From assembly GCA_019083985.1 (NCBI GenBank), contig JAHRCV010000002.1, forward strand, positions 372,001 through 436,000: a stretch of DNA of 64,000 nucleotides, in the 5' to 3' direction. Positions 35,798 to 45,615 of this stretch are shown here, one piece after another. This stretch comes from Rhizobiales bacterium TNE-4. Its GTDB lineage: Bacteria; Pseudomonadota; Alphaproteobacteria; Rhizobiales; Beijerinckiaceae. The position numbers were made by a program, and so were the translations under genes. The first letter of the stretch is position 1. Each line of letters begins with the position of its first letter. Below the pieces are notes generated by a model. That model worked only from the letters and a program-made list of their open reading frames with translations, had not been told where the DNA came from and searched no databases.

Positions 35798-35810
35798 TAA
35801 CGTTACGTAA
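35798..35810. promoter_or_regulatory. Overlapping palindromes in the secretion-gene divergent promoter
   Basis: TAACGTTA (35798-35805) overlaps TTACGTAA (35803-35810) in the 83-base gap between the ABC gene and the HlyD-family gene. Read with one more base at each side it is TTAA-N7-TAAA, one mismatch from a CtrA box. The first palindrome is repeated at 33465-33472. Confidence 0.4.
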
Positions 35811-35813
35811 AGC

Positions 35814-37190
35814 ATGATGCGCAATACTGCGCACATGCAGCCCAGCCAAAATGCCGATGCGCGCGCGGGCCTTGCGTCCGCCGCGCTCGGCTCCCAAACC
35901 ACCGCGGCCATGCCGATGGCACGGCGCAAGGTTGATGACCTCGTCTCGGACGCCCATATCCGCGCCGTGGCGACGACCCTCTTTTTTCTGGTCGCCTTCA
36001 TTGTCTGGGCGCAATTCACGGTCCTCGATAAGGTTGTGCGTGGCGTCGGCCGCGTCGTGCCGCAAGCACAAAATCAGATGGTTCAACATTTTGAAGGCGG
36101 CATCATTGCTGAAATCCTCGTGCGCGAGGGCGACACGGTGAAAAAGGGCGATGTGCTGCTCCGGATCGATAATTCGTTTGCACGCGCTGAACTCCAATCG
36201 GCGCGGCTCGAAACACGCGTCAAAAAATTAAGAGCACTCAGGCTGAGTGCAGAGGCTCAGGGCGCAACAGAACTGACCTTCGATACTGTGCTAATTCGTG
36301 ATCTGGTCCTGCTCGCTTCGCGTGAAAGCGATTTATTCAAGAGCCGCCTACAGACACTTGATTCCCAATCGCGCATTCTTGACGAGCAATTACGCCAGAA
36401 GGAATTAGAGCTTTCAGAACTGAACTCACGCTGGAAATTAACCCAATCAGAGCGCGATCTCGTAACCCGGCGGCTCGTCAATCTCCGACGTCTTGCTGTT
36501 GCGGGCGCGGTTTCCCAGAACGAGCTTTTGGATAATGAGCGTGGCCTGCAGCAGATCGAAACACGGATTTCTGATCTGGCGCATGATATTCCGCGCACCG
36601 AAGCAGCGATTAACGAATTGCGTGAACGCAAGAATGAATTGACCTTACGTTTTCGCGCCGATTCAGAACGTGAATGGGCCGATACGGAATTGGCCATTGC
36701 GAAACTTGAAGAGCAGATTGCCGCCATGACCGACCGGTCAGTCCGCGCTGACGTGGTGGCCCCGCTTGATGGCGTCGTCAACAAGCTCTTCTTCACCACA
36801 CTTGGCGGCGTGGTGAAATCGGGCGAACCGCTGGTGCAATTGGTGCCAACGGGCAGCGCCATTTCGGTGGAAGCGCGCGTCTCACCGAATGATCGCGCGC
36901 AGGTCTGGCCCGGCCTGCCAGCAACGGTCAAAATCAGCGCCTATGATTTCTCGCAATATGGTGGCCTCACCGGCAAGGTAATCGACGTATCACCCGATAC
37001 GCTGACGGATGAAAAAGGGCAGACCTATTATCGCGTCAAACTTGAAGCGGAAGCTGCCCATTTTGGCCCTAGCAGACCGGTGATCCCCGGCATGATGGCG
37101 GAAGTCGATATTCTCTCAGGGCAACAAACGGTGATGCAGGCGCTCATACGCCCCGTTCGCAGCATTCGCGATAACGCGTTGCGGCAATGA
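35814..37190 (+). CDS. HlyD-family type I secretion membrane-fusion protein (LapC-like)
   Basis: A 458-residue periplasmic adaptor. The N-terminal 45 residues are cytoplasmic, and one membrane helix lies near 50-70 (TTLFFLVAFIVWAQFTVL). A lipoyl-like half is HFEGGIIAEILVREGDTVKK near 92, followed by a long coiled-coil hairpin (about 120-310), the second half (SVRADVVAPLDGVVNKLFF near 305) and a beta-barrel domain with ISVEARVSPNDRAQV near 350. It connects the inner-membrane ABC exporter to a TolC-type channel. ATGs at 35814, 35817 and 35835 are all possible starts. Confidence 0.88.
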   Translation: MMRNTAHMQPSQNADARAGLASAALGSQTTAAMPMARRKVDDLVSDAHIRAVATTLFFLVAFIVWAQFTVLDKVVRGVGRVVPQAQNQMVQHFEGGIIAEILVREGDTVKKGDVLLRIDNSFARAELQSARLETRVKKLRALRLSAEAQGATELTFDTVLIRDLVLLASRESDLFKSRLQTLDSQSRILDEQLRQKELELSELNSRWKLTQSERDLVTRRLVNLRRLAVAGAVSQNELLDNERGLQQIETRISDLAHDIPRTEAAINELRERKNELTLRFRADSEREWADTELAIAKLEEQIAAMTDRSVRADVVAPLDGVVNKLFFTTLGGVVKSGEPLVQLVPTGSAISVEARVSPNDRAQVWPGLPATVKISAYDFSQYGGLTGKVIDVSPDTLTDEKGQTYYRVKLEAEAAHFGPSRPVIPGMMAEVDILSGQQTVMQALIRPVRSIRDNALRQ

Positions 37191-37216
37191 AAAAGGGCGG
37201 CCCGCAGGGCCGCCCT
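37190..37216 (-). terminator. Terminator after clpB
   Basis: On the minus strand AGGGCGGCCC-TGC-GGGCCGCCCT is followed by TTTT, about 25 bases after the clpB stop. The T run continues into the end of the opposing HlyD-family gene. On the plus strand there is no T run. Confidence 0.85.
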
Positions 37217-37240
37217 AATTGCGTTAGATGTAGGCGCCAC

Positions 37241-39862
37241 TCAGTTAAGCGCGCGCTTGTTCTTCGGCTTGTCGGCCACCACCGTGACATCGGCGATGCG
37301 CAGACCGTCCGGGCCGGCATGCACCGGCACCGTCTCACCATCCTTCACCGCAGCCGCCAGGATCAGCTGCGCCAGGGGATCTTGCACATGCTTCTGGATC
37401 ACGCGCTTGAGCGGACGTGCGCCATAGGCCGGATCATAACCCTTCTCCGCAAGCCAATCGCGCGCATCATCCATCAGCTGCAAGGTGATCTTGCGTTCAT
37501 CAAGAAGCTTCTGCAGACGCGCGAGCTGGATATCGACGATGGCCCCCATCTGATCGCGCTTGAGGCGATGGAACAGGATGATTTCGTCGATGCGGTTGAG
37601 GAATTCGGGGCGGAAATGTGAGCGCACGACGCCCATCACCTCATCCCGAACTTCTTCCGAATCTGCGCCATCCGGCTGGTTCACCAGATATTCAGCGCCG
37701 AGGTTCGACGTCATGATGATCAGCGTGTTGCGGAAATCGACCGTGCGACCTTGCCCATCGGTGAGCCGGCCATCGTCAAGAACCTGCAACAGGATGTTGA
37801 ACACATCCGGATGCGCTTTCTCGACTTCGTCGAACAGCACGACCTGATAAGGCCGACGCCGCACCGCTTCCGTCAATGCGCCCCCTTCTTCATAGCCGAC
37901 ATAGCCGGGAGGAGCCCCGATCAACCGGGATACCGAGTGCTTCTCCATATATTCGGACATGTCGATGCGCACGATGGCGGTATCGTCGTCGAACAAGAAA
38001 GACGCAAGCGCCTTGGTCAATTCGGTTTTGCCGACACCCGTGGGGCCTAAGAACATGAACGAGCCGATCGGCCGGTTCGGGTCTTGCAACCCTGCACGCG
38101 CGCGGCGTACCGCTGTCGCCACTGCCGTCACAGCTTCCGCCTGTCCGACAACGCGCTTGGCGAGTTGCTCTTCCATCTTGAGGAGCTTTTCCTTCTCGCC
38201 TTCGAGCATCTTGTCGACGGGGACACCGGTCCAACGCGAGACGACTTGCGCCACATCGCTGGATGTGACGGCCTCGTCGACCATCGAACCCTTATCTTCC
38301 TGCGCTTCGACAGTCGTGAGCTTCTTCTCGAGATCGGGGATGAGGCCATAAGCCAATTCACCCGCGCGCTGGAATTCGCCCTTGCGTTGCGCGATCAACA
38401 GATCGTTACGTGCCTGCTCAAGCAGCTCTTTCAGCTTTTGCGCCTCGTTGAGCTTTTCCTTTTCCGCCTTCCATTTCGCGGTCAGCGCAGCGGATTTCTC
38501 TTCGAGATCAGCCAATTCCTTCTCGAGGCGGCCGAGCCGGTCTTTCGACGCGGCATCGCTCTCCTTCTTGAGTGCTTCCTGCTCAATCTTGAGCTGGATG
38601 ATCCGACGGTCGAGCTCATCAAGCTCTTCCGGCTTGGAATCGACCTGCATCCGCAAGCGCGCTGCCGCTTCATCGATCAGATCGATCGCTTTGTCCGGCA
38701 AGAAACGATCCGTGATATAGCGGTTCGACAAAGTCGCCGCTGAGACGATCGCGGAATCGGTGATACGCACGCCGTGATGGAGTTCGTACTTCTCTTTGAG
38801 ACCGCGCAAGATCGAGATCGTGTCCTCGACTGTCGGCTCGGAGACGAACACAGGCTGGAAGCGGCGGGCAAGCGCCGGATCCTTTTCAACATGCTTGCGA
38901 TATTCATCAAGCGTCGTCGCGCCGATGCAGTGCAATTCACCACGCGCCAAGGCAGGCTTGAGAAGGTTCGACGCATCCATCGCGCCATCACCTTTGCCAG
39001 CCCCGACGAGCGTGTGCATTTCGTCGATGAAGAGGATGATATCACCTTCCGCCGATTGCACCTCGTTGAGGATCGACTTCAGACGCTCTTCGAACTCGCC
39101 GCGATATTTCGCGCCCGCAATCAACGCACCCATGTCGAGTGCGAGGAGTTGCTTGTCCTTGAGGCTCTCCGGCACATCGCCATTGACGATCCGCAAAGCG
39201 AGACCTTCGACGATCGCCGTTTTACCCACGCCGGGCTCGCCGATGAGAACGGGGTTATTCTTCGTCCGGCGCGACAGAACCTGAATCGAACGACGAATTT
39301 CTTCGTCGCGACCGATGACTGGATCAAGCTTGCCATCGCGCGCGGCCTGCGTCAGATCACGCGCGTATTTCTTGAGTGCGTCATAGGCGTTTTCCGCGGA
39401 CGCATTGTCAGCGGTGCGGCCCTTGCGCAGCTCATTGATGGCCGTGTTCAAAGCCTGCGCCGTCACCCCCGCTTGCGCGAGGATCTTGCCGACGTCCATG
39501 TCCTTCTCGGTCGCCATGGCCAAGAGAAGACGCTCGACGGTGACATAGGAATCACCTGCCTTCTGCGCGATCTTTTCGGCACTATCGAAGAGGCGCACGA
39601 GGTCGCGCGTGGCCTGCGGATTGGCAGCACCTCCGCCTGAAACCTTCGGCTGTTTAGCGACCCATTCGTCAACGAGGCGACGCGCCTCGCGCGCGTTTCC
39701 GCCGGCGCGATCAATGAGACCGGCCGCCATGCCTTCGGAATCGTCGAGAAGGGCCTTCAAAAGATGTTCGGGCGTCAGTTGCGGATTGCCTTCGCGCATC
39801 GCGATGGTTTGCGCCGCTTGCACGAAGCCTTTCGCCCGGTCGGTGTATTTTTCAAAATCCAT
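37241..39862 (-). CDS. clpB: ATP-dependent disaggregase ClpB
   Basis: An 873-residue Hsp100 chaperone that threads aggregated proteins through its hexameric pore with DnaK help. It has an N-domain (1-145), first ATPase [15 protein letters not shown] near 205 with Walker [16 protein letters not shown], the ClpB-specific coiled-coil middle domain (about 410-520), and second ATPase [14 protein letters not shown] near 610 with [19 protein letters not shown] in the pore region. The length is typical. GGGGAGC precedes the start. I looked for but did not find a clear heat-shock promoter upstream. Confidence 0.97.
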   Translation of the reverse strand: MDFEKYTDRAKGFVQAAQTIAMREGNPQLTPEHLLKALLDDSEGMAAGLIDRAGGNAREARRLVDEWVAKQPKVSGGGAANPQATRDLVRLFDSAEKIAQKAGDSYVTVERLLLAMATEKDMDVGKILAQAGVTAQALNTAINELRKGRTADNASAENAYDALKKYARDLTQAARDGKLDPVIGRDEEIRRSIQVLSRRTKNNPVLIGEPGVGKTAIVEGLALRIVNGDVPESLKDKQLLALDMGALIAGAKYRGEFEERLKSILNEVQSAEGDIILFIDEMHTLVGAGKGDGAMDASNLLKPALARGELHCIGATTLDEYRKHVEKDPALARRFQPVFVSEPTVEDTISILRGLKEKYELHHGVRITDSAIVSAATLSNRYITDRFLPDKAIDLIDEAAARLRMQVDSKPEELDELDRRIIQLKIEQEALKKESDAASKDRLGRLEKELADLEEKSAALTAKWKAEKEKLNEAQKLKELLEQARNDLLIAQRKGEFQRAGELAYGLIPDLEKKLTTVEAQEDKGSMVDEAVTSSDVAQVVSRWTGVPVDKMLEGEKEKLLKMEEQLAKRVVGQAEAVTAVATAVRRARAGLQDPNRPIGSFMFLGPTGVGKTELTKALASFLFDDDTAIVRIDMSEYMEKHSVSRLIGAPPGYVGYEEGGALTEAVRRRPYQVVLFDEVEKAHPDVFNILLQVLDDGRLTDGQGRTVDFRNTLIIMTSNLGAEYLVNQPDGADSEEVRDEVMGVVRSHFRPEFLNRIDEIILFHRLKRDQMGAIVDIQLARLQKLLDERKITLQLMDDARDWLAEKGYDPAYGARPLKRVIQKHVQDPLAQLILAAAVKDGETVPVHAGPDGLRIADVTVVADKPKNKRALN

Positions 39863-39998
39863 GGTTTTGCTCCCCAGCCGCGTGTCGCTCCCAATCAGGC
39901 GATGCGATCACGCGCCGTTTCTGGCGGCACCCGTATCCCGGGCCCGCTCTCTGAGGGTCATGTAGGTGTTGCAGATCGGCAACGGAAGGGGTGCTTCA

Positions 39999-40027
39999 TA
40001 AAAAAAGCCCCGCCGGAGCGGGGCTTT
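39999..40027 (-). terminator. Terminator after the DUF4167 gene
   Basis: On the minus strand AAAGCCCCGC-TCC-GGCGGGGCTTT continues into TTTTTAT, just after the stop at 40032. It separates this gene from clpB. Confidence 0.88.
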
Positions 40028-40031
40028 CAAC

Positions 40032-40862
40032 TTATTCGCCTTCGCCCTCAACCGGGCGGCGCGGCGGCCGGCCACGGCGGCGGCGCGGGAACTCGCCGCC
40101 CTCCACAGCCCCATCGCCACCAGCAACGGCGGGCAGGACCTCTTCAGCCGGAGCCGGGACGGGATTGGCCCGCACAGGCGCCGTAATGAAGGCTGGCAAC
40201 ACATTGTCGTCCGACGCGGCTTCGACCGGCTGGCGCTCGAAACGCGGCTGATCATTACGCTCACCGCGCTCGCCGCGATTGCGGAATTCGCCGCGTTCGC
40301 GACGCGGGAAACGATCGTCTCGGTTATAGCGACCTTCGCGCGGCTGACCGCCTTCGCGACCTTCGCGACCGCCCTGTCCTTCGCCCTGCTGGCGCGGCTG
40401 GAACTCGCGAGGTTCACGCGGTTCACGTGGTTCGCGGGGCGGATAGGGAATGCGCGGCTGCTCTTCGCCCTCGAGATCGGGCTGCGGCCCAGAGCCAAAG
40501 CGGACATCAGGCTGCGGCGCGCCATGGCCATAAGCCATATCGTCATCGCCGCCATCATCGTCCTGATCATTCGGCGAATAGGGCTGATAATTGGGGTTCT
40601 GCAGCCGGTATTGCTCCTGCGCGGCCGCAATTAGACGCAGATAATGCTCAGCATGCTGGAAATAGTTTTCCGCCGCGATGTGATCGCCGGTGGCCGACGC
40701 ATCACGCCCGAGCTGCATATATTTTTCGGCAATATGCTGCGCGGTGCCACGCACCTTCACGTCGGGGCCGTTCGATTCATAGGTCCGGGACAGGGGGTTA
40801 GGTCCCTTGCCACCATTCCGGTTACGGCCACGCATGCGCTTGTTCTGATGATTGGGTCTCAT
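40032..40862 (-). CDS. DUF4167 domain protein (possible RNA-associated)
   Basis: A 276-residue protein. The conserved DUF4167 domain is at residues 1-80: a basic start (MRPNHQNKRMRGRNRN), LSRTYESNGPDVKVRGTAQ, and a helical pair AEKYMQLGRDASATGDHIAA then ENYFQHAEHYLRLIAAAQE. The rest is low-complexity, rich in Arg, Gly, Pro and Glu (REPREPREPREFQPRQQ), ending in RRRRGRPPRRPVEGEGE. Arg/Gly tails of this kind often bind RNA, but function is not established. It follows prmC on the same strand after a 321-base structured leader, as is common in alphaproteobacteria. Confidence 0.88.
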   Translation of the reverse strand: MRPNHQNKRMRGRNRNGGKGPNPLSRTYESNGPDVKVRGTAQHIAEKYMQLGRDASATGDHIAAENYFQHAEHYLRLIAAAQEQYRLQNPNYQPYSPNDQDDDGGDDDMAYGHGAPQPDVRFGSGPQPDLEGEEQPRIPYPPREPREPREPREFQPRQQGEGQGGREGREGGQPREGRYNRDDRFPRRERGEFRNRGERGERNDQPRFERQPVEAASDDNVLPAFITAPVRANPVPAPAEEVLPAVAGGDGAVEGGEFPRRRRGRPPRRPVEGEGE

Positions 40863-41183
40863 CGAACGTCCTCAAAGGGTTTCAGTCTCGTTTGAATTGC
40901 GGCACCAGGCGCTTTGTGCGACCGGACAACCTGCCTTAAGTACAAGGTTTGCAACCTTTTCCTGCCTCGCGCGGCGTCTGCCGCGGGCACCGGGACGGCG
41001 CTGAGAGCGCAGACACGGACACCAATGAAGAACCGGGGTGAAAGCCGAACGTTCCGGGCCTTGCCCGAACCTTGGTCCCGGAGACCGGCTATGTACTCCC
41101 GGATCTCGACAGGATTCGACGTTCCTTGCCAAGCACCCTAGCCCGTCAGGGCCGGTAATCCAAGCCTAATTCGCGTAAGCCGG
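40863..41183. other. 321-base intergenic region, possible structured leader of the DUF4167 gene
   Basis: No gene is seen. On the minus strand it is transcribed after prmC and before the DUF4167 start and contains several inverted repeats, for example GTTCGGGC-AAG-GCCCGGAAC near 41050-41070 and AAGGTT-GCA-AACCTT at 40943-40957. Close to the start is CAATTCAAACGAGACTGAAA. It may hold a promoter and a long 5' leader. Confidence 0.4.
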
Positions 41184-42077
41184 TTAACTTTCGGCTGAAG
41201 CAGCCTTCGGGCGCACGGTGATGGCGCGCGGCCGGGCACCGAAATCGGCAAACGGGCCCTCGATTTCAAAGCCCGCCTTCAGGAAGATCGCTGGCACCGT
41301 CTCGGCCTGATCCGAGCCGATCTCGAGCGTCGCGAACCCGCCCTCATTGAGGAGCGAAGGCAGGGCCGCCGCAATCGCACGATAGGCCTCAAGCCCATCC
41401 TTGCCGCCTGAGAGCGCCAAGACCGGATCATGCACGCGGACTTCCGGCTCAAGCCCCTCGATCACCTTGTCTGCGATATAGGGGGGATTTGAGACGATCA
41501 CATCGAACCGCCCCTCGATCGCCTTCTCCCAATCCGATCGGATGAACGTGGCCCGATCAGCCACACCATTGCGAGTGGCGTTGAACTGCGCCGTCTTGAG
41601 CGCGCCTTCCGAAATATCCGTGCCAAGCCCGCTAGCGCCCGGCAGCTCTTTCAACAATGCGATGAGGAGACAGCCCGATCCTGTTCCAAGATCGAGAATG
41701 CGGACGCCCTCTGCCTTGTGCCGACGATCTTTCAAGCCGAGCAAAGCCGCCGCCACGACCGTTTCACTATCAGGACGCGGCACGAGCGTATCCGGCGTCA
41801 GCGTAAACGGCATCGACCAGAATTCCCATTCGCCGAGAATGCGCGCGACAGGCTCGCGCGTGATCCGCCGCGCCACATAAGCCGCCAGCTTTTCGGCAGC
41901 ATCACCAAGTGGCGCGCGCGCCGCGCTCAAGAGGTCGGAATGTTTGATGCCCGTGGCATCGAGCAGCAGAAGACGTGCGTCACGCTGGGCCGTCTCGATC
42001 CCTGCCTCACGGAAAATCTCACCAAGATGCTTGAGTGCTTCAACGCGCGTTGTCTCAGGCTTCAATTGAATGCTCAT
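41184..42077 (-). CDS. prmC: Peptide chain release factor N5-glutamine methyltransferase
   Basis: A 297-residue methyltransferase that methylates the GGQ glutamine of release factors. An N-terminal helical domain is followed by the SAM site [20 protein letters not shown] near 125 and the catalytic NPPY in [20 protein letters not shown] near 195. Its start overlaps the prfA stop by four bases, so enzyme and substrate are translated together. Confidence 0.95.
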   Translation of the reverse strand: MSIQLKPETTRVEALKHLGEIFREAGIETAQRDARLLLLDATGIKHSDLLSAARAPLGDAAEKLAAYVARRITREPVARILGEWEFWSMPFTLTPDTLVPRPDSETVVAAALLGLKDRRHKAEGVRILDLGTGSGCLLIALLKELPGASGLGTDISEGALKTAQFNATRNGVADRATFIRSDWEKAIEGRFDVIVSNPPYIADKVIEGLEPEVRVHDPVLALSGGKDGLEAYRAIAAALPSLLNEGGFATLEIGSDQAETVPAIFLKAGFEIEGPFADFGARPRAITVRPKAASAES

Positions 42078-43150
42078 GCGTCGGCCTCCGCCAGCAATGC
42101 GGCTTGATGCTCTGTCGTCAACGCATCGACCAATTCGTCGAGCGCACTGCCATCAATAATCTGTGGCAGTTTATAGAGCGTGAGATTGATACGATGATCG
42201 GTGACCCGACCTTGCGGAAAATTATAGGTCCGGATGCGTTCCGAGCGATCCCCAGAACCGACTTGGCTTTTGCGTTCCGCCGCGCGGGCGCTATCGCGCT
42301 TCTGCCGCTCCATGTCGAACAGGCGCGAGCGCAGAATGTCCATCGCCTTCTGCCGGTTGCGATGCTGCGAGCGCTCCTCCTGCATCATCACCACAATACC
42401 TGACGGCTTATGCGTGACGCGGATCGCGCTCTCGGTCTTGTTGACGTGCTGTCCGCCCGCCCCACCCGCGCGCATGGTCTCGATCACGAGATCCTTGTCG
42501 TCGATGGCGACATCGACATCTTCGGCAATCGGCAGCACCGCGACAGTGGCTGCTGACGTATGAATACGGCCTTGCGTTTCGGTATCCGGCACGCGTTGGA
42601 CACGGTGCACGCCGCTTTCGAATTTCAAACGCGCATAGGCGCCTGCGCCGTGAATCTCAGCGACGATTTCTTTGTAGCCGCCCATCACCCCGTCGCTGGC
42701 AGACAGGATCTCAACCTTCCAGCGTCGTGTTTCGGCATAACGCTGATACATGCGGAAGAGATCGCCTGCGAACAAGGCGGCTTCATCCCCGCCCGTGCCT
42801 GCGCGCACTTCGAGAATGACGCCGCGCTCATCGGCTGCATCTTTCGGTAGCAGCATGATCTTGACGTGATGCGCGAGCGTTTCAAGACGTTGCGCGAGCT
42901 CGTCCCGTTCGGCCTCGGCCATGGCCCGCATATCGGCATCGGTGCCAGCGTCAGCAAGCAAGGCTTCAATATCGTCCGCTTCCTTGAGGCACGCTTGGTA
43001 CTGCGCAATGCTAGCAGCGACCGGCTCCACCTCGGCCAATTCGCGCGAGAGTGCAACAAACGCTTCGCCATCGGCGCCAGCGGCGAGCTTATCCGTCAAA
43101 ATCGCATGACGGGCGAGAATGGCATCGAGTTTAGCAGTGGGGAGAGACAT
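42074..43150 (-). CDS. prfA: Peptide chain release factor 1
   Basis: A 358-residue RF1 for UAA and UAG stops. The GGQ motif is in [18 protein letters not shown] near residue 232, with [19 protein letters not shown] following. The N-terminal domain contains [20 protein letters not shown] near 112. Length and order match the family. It overlaps prmC by four bases and lies 45 bases after ptsP. Confidence 0.96.
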   Translation of the reverse strand: MSLPTAKLDAILARHAILTDKLAAGADGEAFVALSRELAEVEPVAASIAQYQACLKEADDIEALLADAGTDADMRAMAEAERDELAQRLETLAHHVKIMLLPKDAADERGVILEVRAGTGGDEAALFAGDLFRMYQRYAETRRWKVEILSASDGVMGGYKEIVAEIHGAGAYARLKFESGVHRVQRVPDTETQGRIHTSAATVAVLPIAEDVDVAIDDKDLVIETMRAGGAGGQHVNKTESAIRVTHKPSGIVVMMQEERSQHRNRQKAMDILRSRLFDMERQKRDSARAAERKSQVGSGDRSERIRTYNFPQGRVTDHRINLTLYKLPQIIDGSALDELVDALTTEHQAALLAEADA

Positions 43151-43195
43151 GACGAGATCCAGCTGACAAGTGACGGCGCACGAAAGCGGGCGTCG

Positions 43196-45469
43196 CTACA
43201 GCGGTAGATCATGCGCAGCCGCAAAGGCTGCAATATCGGGACGAAGAGTGGTGACACGCCGCCGATCGGCCAAGGCGGTCTCGATCATCTCGCGCAAAGG
43301 CGTAATCTTCGCGGCGAGAATGGCAGCCTTCACGGGACCAATCGAGGCGGGCGACATCGACAGCGCGCGATAGCCCAATGCGACGAGCACCAAGGCTTCG
43401 AGCGGCTTGCCACCCAATTCACCGCATAACGTGACGGGGATGTCAGCGTCCTGCCCCGCATCGGCAATGCGCTTCAACACGCGCAAGGGCGCAGGGGCCA
43501 GCGGATCGAAACGATGCGCCATCGCGGGGTTTTCACGATCCGCTGCAAACAGGAATTGCATCAAATCGTTCGAACCGACCGAGAGGAAATCAGCGCAGCG
43601 CGCCATTTCTTCAATCTCAAACAGAAGCGACGGTACTTCCACCATCACACCCAGCTTCGTCTCGGCTGGATGCTCATAGCCATGGCGGGTGAGATAGGCG
43701 ATCTCACGTTCGAAAATCTCACGTGCCCGGTGGAACTCTTCCACCGTCGAGATCATCGGGAACATGATTTTAACATGCCGCCCTGAAGCAGCCTTCAACA
43801 GCGCGCGCAATTGCGCCCGTAACAGGCCGGGGCGATCAAGCCCGATGCGGATCGCACGCCAACCGAGCGCCGGGTTTTCTTCTTCACCCGTCAGGAGATA
43901 AGGCAGCACCTTGTCGCCACCAATATCGAGCGTGCGGAACGTGACAGGGCGTGAACCCGCTGCATCAAGCACTTTGCGATAGAGCTCGATCTGCTCATTC
44001 GTGCGCGGCAATTTCTCGGCTACCATGAACTGCAATTCGGTACGGAAAAGGCCCACACCCGCTGCGCCCGTCTCATCAATATGAGACAGATCGACGATAA
44101 GGCCTGCATTCAAATGCAGATCGACTTTCACGCCATCCTGCGTGACGGCCGGAACATCGCGCAAACGGCGATATTGCTCCTGCCGCTTGGCCCGCAGGCG
44201 TGCTTTTTCGGCAAAAGCGGATTCAACATCCGGCTGCGGCCGAATATGCACATCGCCTGTCGCGCCATCGACGATGATAGCATCGCCAGTTTCGACAAGA
44301 CTCGTGACATTGTCGACATTGCCAACAGCCGGGATGCCCAGCGCACGCGCGACGATGGCGATATGGCTGGTCGGCCCACCTTCTTCGAGAACGAGGCCGC
44401 GCAATTTGGCACGATCATAATCGAGCAATGCGGCGGGGCCCATCGAACGGGCAACAACAATTGCGTTGTCTGGCAACGCTGCATGCGTTGAGACCAGTTC
44501 CTGCCCCATCAGCCGGTGCAAGAGACGATTGGCGAGTTCATCGAGATCGTGCAGACGCTCACGCAGATAAGGATCGGTCTGCCGCAGCATGCGCGCGCGA
44601 TTATCCGATTGCACGCGCTCGACAGCGGCTTCCGCCGTCAAGCCACTTGTCACGGCTTCGCGCAGACGCCGCATCCAACCTGGATCATGCGCAAACATGC
44701 GGAAGGTTTCGAGCACTTCGCGATGTTCGCCACCATGGGCGAGATCACCACGATCAAGTAATTGATCGAGCGAAGCACGCAGTTCAGCGAGAGCACTCTC
44801 GAGGCGCTTTAATTCGCTGCTGGGATCATCGGCGATGATATTGCCAACGACAACGCGTGGCTCATGCAGCACCACATGCCCCAGCCCGACGCCATCAGCG
44901 AGGCTTTGGCCACCCAGATGCAAAGGCTTGCGCAGTGCAATGTCTTGCCCGGGACGCGCGAGCGCCTGCAATTCACCGGAAGCGAGCATTTCGGCGAGCA
45001 CCATCGCCGTCGTCTGCATCGCCTCAACTTCTTCTTCCGAATAGGTGCGGCTGGCGCGGTTCTGCACCACGAGCACGCCGAGCAGATTGCCCGCGCGCAG
45101 CACCGGCACACCGAGGAAGGATTGATAGATCTCTTCGCCCGTCTCCGGCTTGTAGGAGAAGGCGGGATGGTTCTGTGCATCCGACAGGTTGAGCGGCTCA
45201 GCCTCGGCCGCGATCATGCCGACCAAGCCTTCGCCCGGCCGCATGGTGGTGACGTGCACCGCCTCGCGCTTCAAACCTTCGGTCGCGAAGAGTTCGAGCG
45301 TGCCATCAGCCCGCATCACATAGAAGGAGCAGACCTCGGCCACCATGTTGGCGGCGATGATGACGACGATCTTGTCGAGGCGCGCCTGCGCGCCCACCGG
45401 CTCCGCCATAACTTCGCGGAGACGGCGGAGCAAAAGGCGAGGTCCGCCAAGTGCGCCGCGCATCGGCAT
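43196..45469 (-). CDS. ptsP: Phosphoenolpyruvate-protein phosphotransferase EI-Ntr
   Basis: A 757-residue PtsP. The N-terminal GAF domain (about 15-150) senses nitrogen status (glutamine in studied relatives), followed by the EI domains. The phosphorylated histidine is in GGPTSHIAIVARALGIPAVG near 355, PEP-binding TFRTLDIGGDKVLPYL near 460, and the C-terminal EVPSLLFEIEEMARCADFLS near 610 with SVGSNDLMQF next. It phosphorylates NPr (PtsO) in the nitrogen PTS. I chose MPMRGALGG at 45469; the frame is open 14 codons further, to 45511. Position between lysC and prfA is typical for alphaproteobacteria. Confidence 0.94.
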   Translation of the reverse strand: MPMRGALGGPRLLLRRLREVMAEPVGAQARLDKIVVIIAANMVAEVCSFYVMRADGTLELFATEGLKREAVHVTTMRPGEGLVGMIAAEAEPLNLSDAQNHPAFSYKPETGEEIYQSFLGVPVLRAGNLLGVLVVQNRASRTYSEEEVEAMQTTAMVLAEMLASGELQALARPGQDIALRKPLHLGGQSLADGVGLGHVVLHEPRVVVGNIIADDPSSELKRLESALAELRASLDQLLDRGDLAHGGEHREVLETFRMFAHDPGWMRRLREAVTSGLTAEAAVERVQSDNRARMLRQTDPYLRERLHDLDELANRLLHRLMGQELVSTHAALPDNAIVVARSMGPAALLDYDRAKLRGLVLEEGGPTSHIAIVARALGIPAVGNVDNVTSLVETGDAIIVDGATGDVHIRPQPDVESAFAEKARLRAKRQEQYRRLRDVPAVTQDGVKVDLHLNAGLIVDLSHIDETGAAGVGLFRTELQFMVAEKLPRTNEQIELYRKVLDAAGSRPVTFRTLDIGGDKVLPYLLTGEEENPALGWRAIRIGLDRPGLLRAQLRALLKAASGRHVKIMFPMISTVEEFHRAREIFEREIAYLTRHGYEHPAETKLGVMVEVPSLLFEIEEMARCADFLSVGSNDLMQFLFAADRENPAMAHRFDPLAPAPLRVLKRIADAGQDADIPVTLCGELGGKPLEALVLVALGYRALSMSPASIGPVKAAILAAKITPLREMIETALADRRRVTTLRPDIAAFAAAHDLPL

Positions 45470-45615
45470 AGATCGATCCCGTCTGGCCCCAGAGAGCCCT
45501 TCCCTGCCCAAAGAGGCGGCAACAAGCCGCGCTCTTCCCCCCGCTTTAGCGAGGCATGACGATCAATGCAAAGTCTGGACCGCGACGAAAGTCCAAACCC
45601 GTCCAAAGAGACGGG

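Noticed and set aside
39863-39990. RpoH promoter before clpB
   Set aside because: No CTTGAA-type -35 with a proper -10 is visible on the minus strand in this gap.
41101-41140. GGATTCGAC resembling the tmRNA acceptor region
   Set aside because: No tag reading frame and no matching acceptor half are nearby, so the match is taken as chance.
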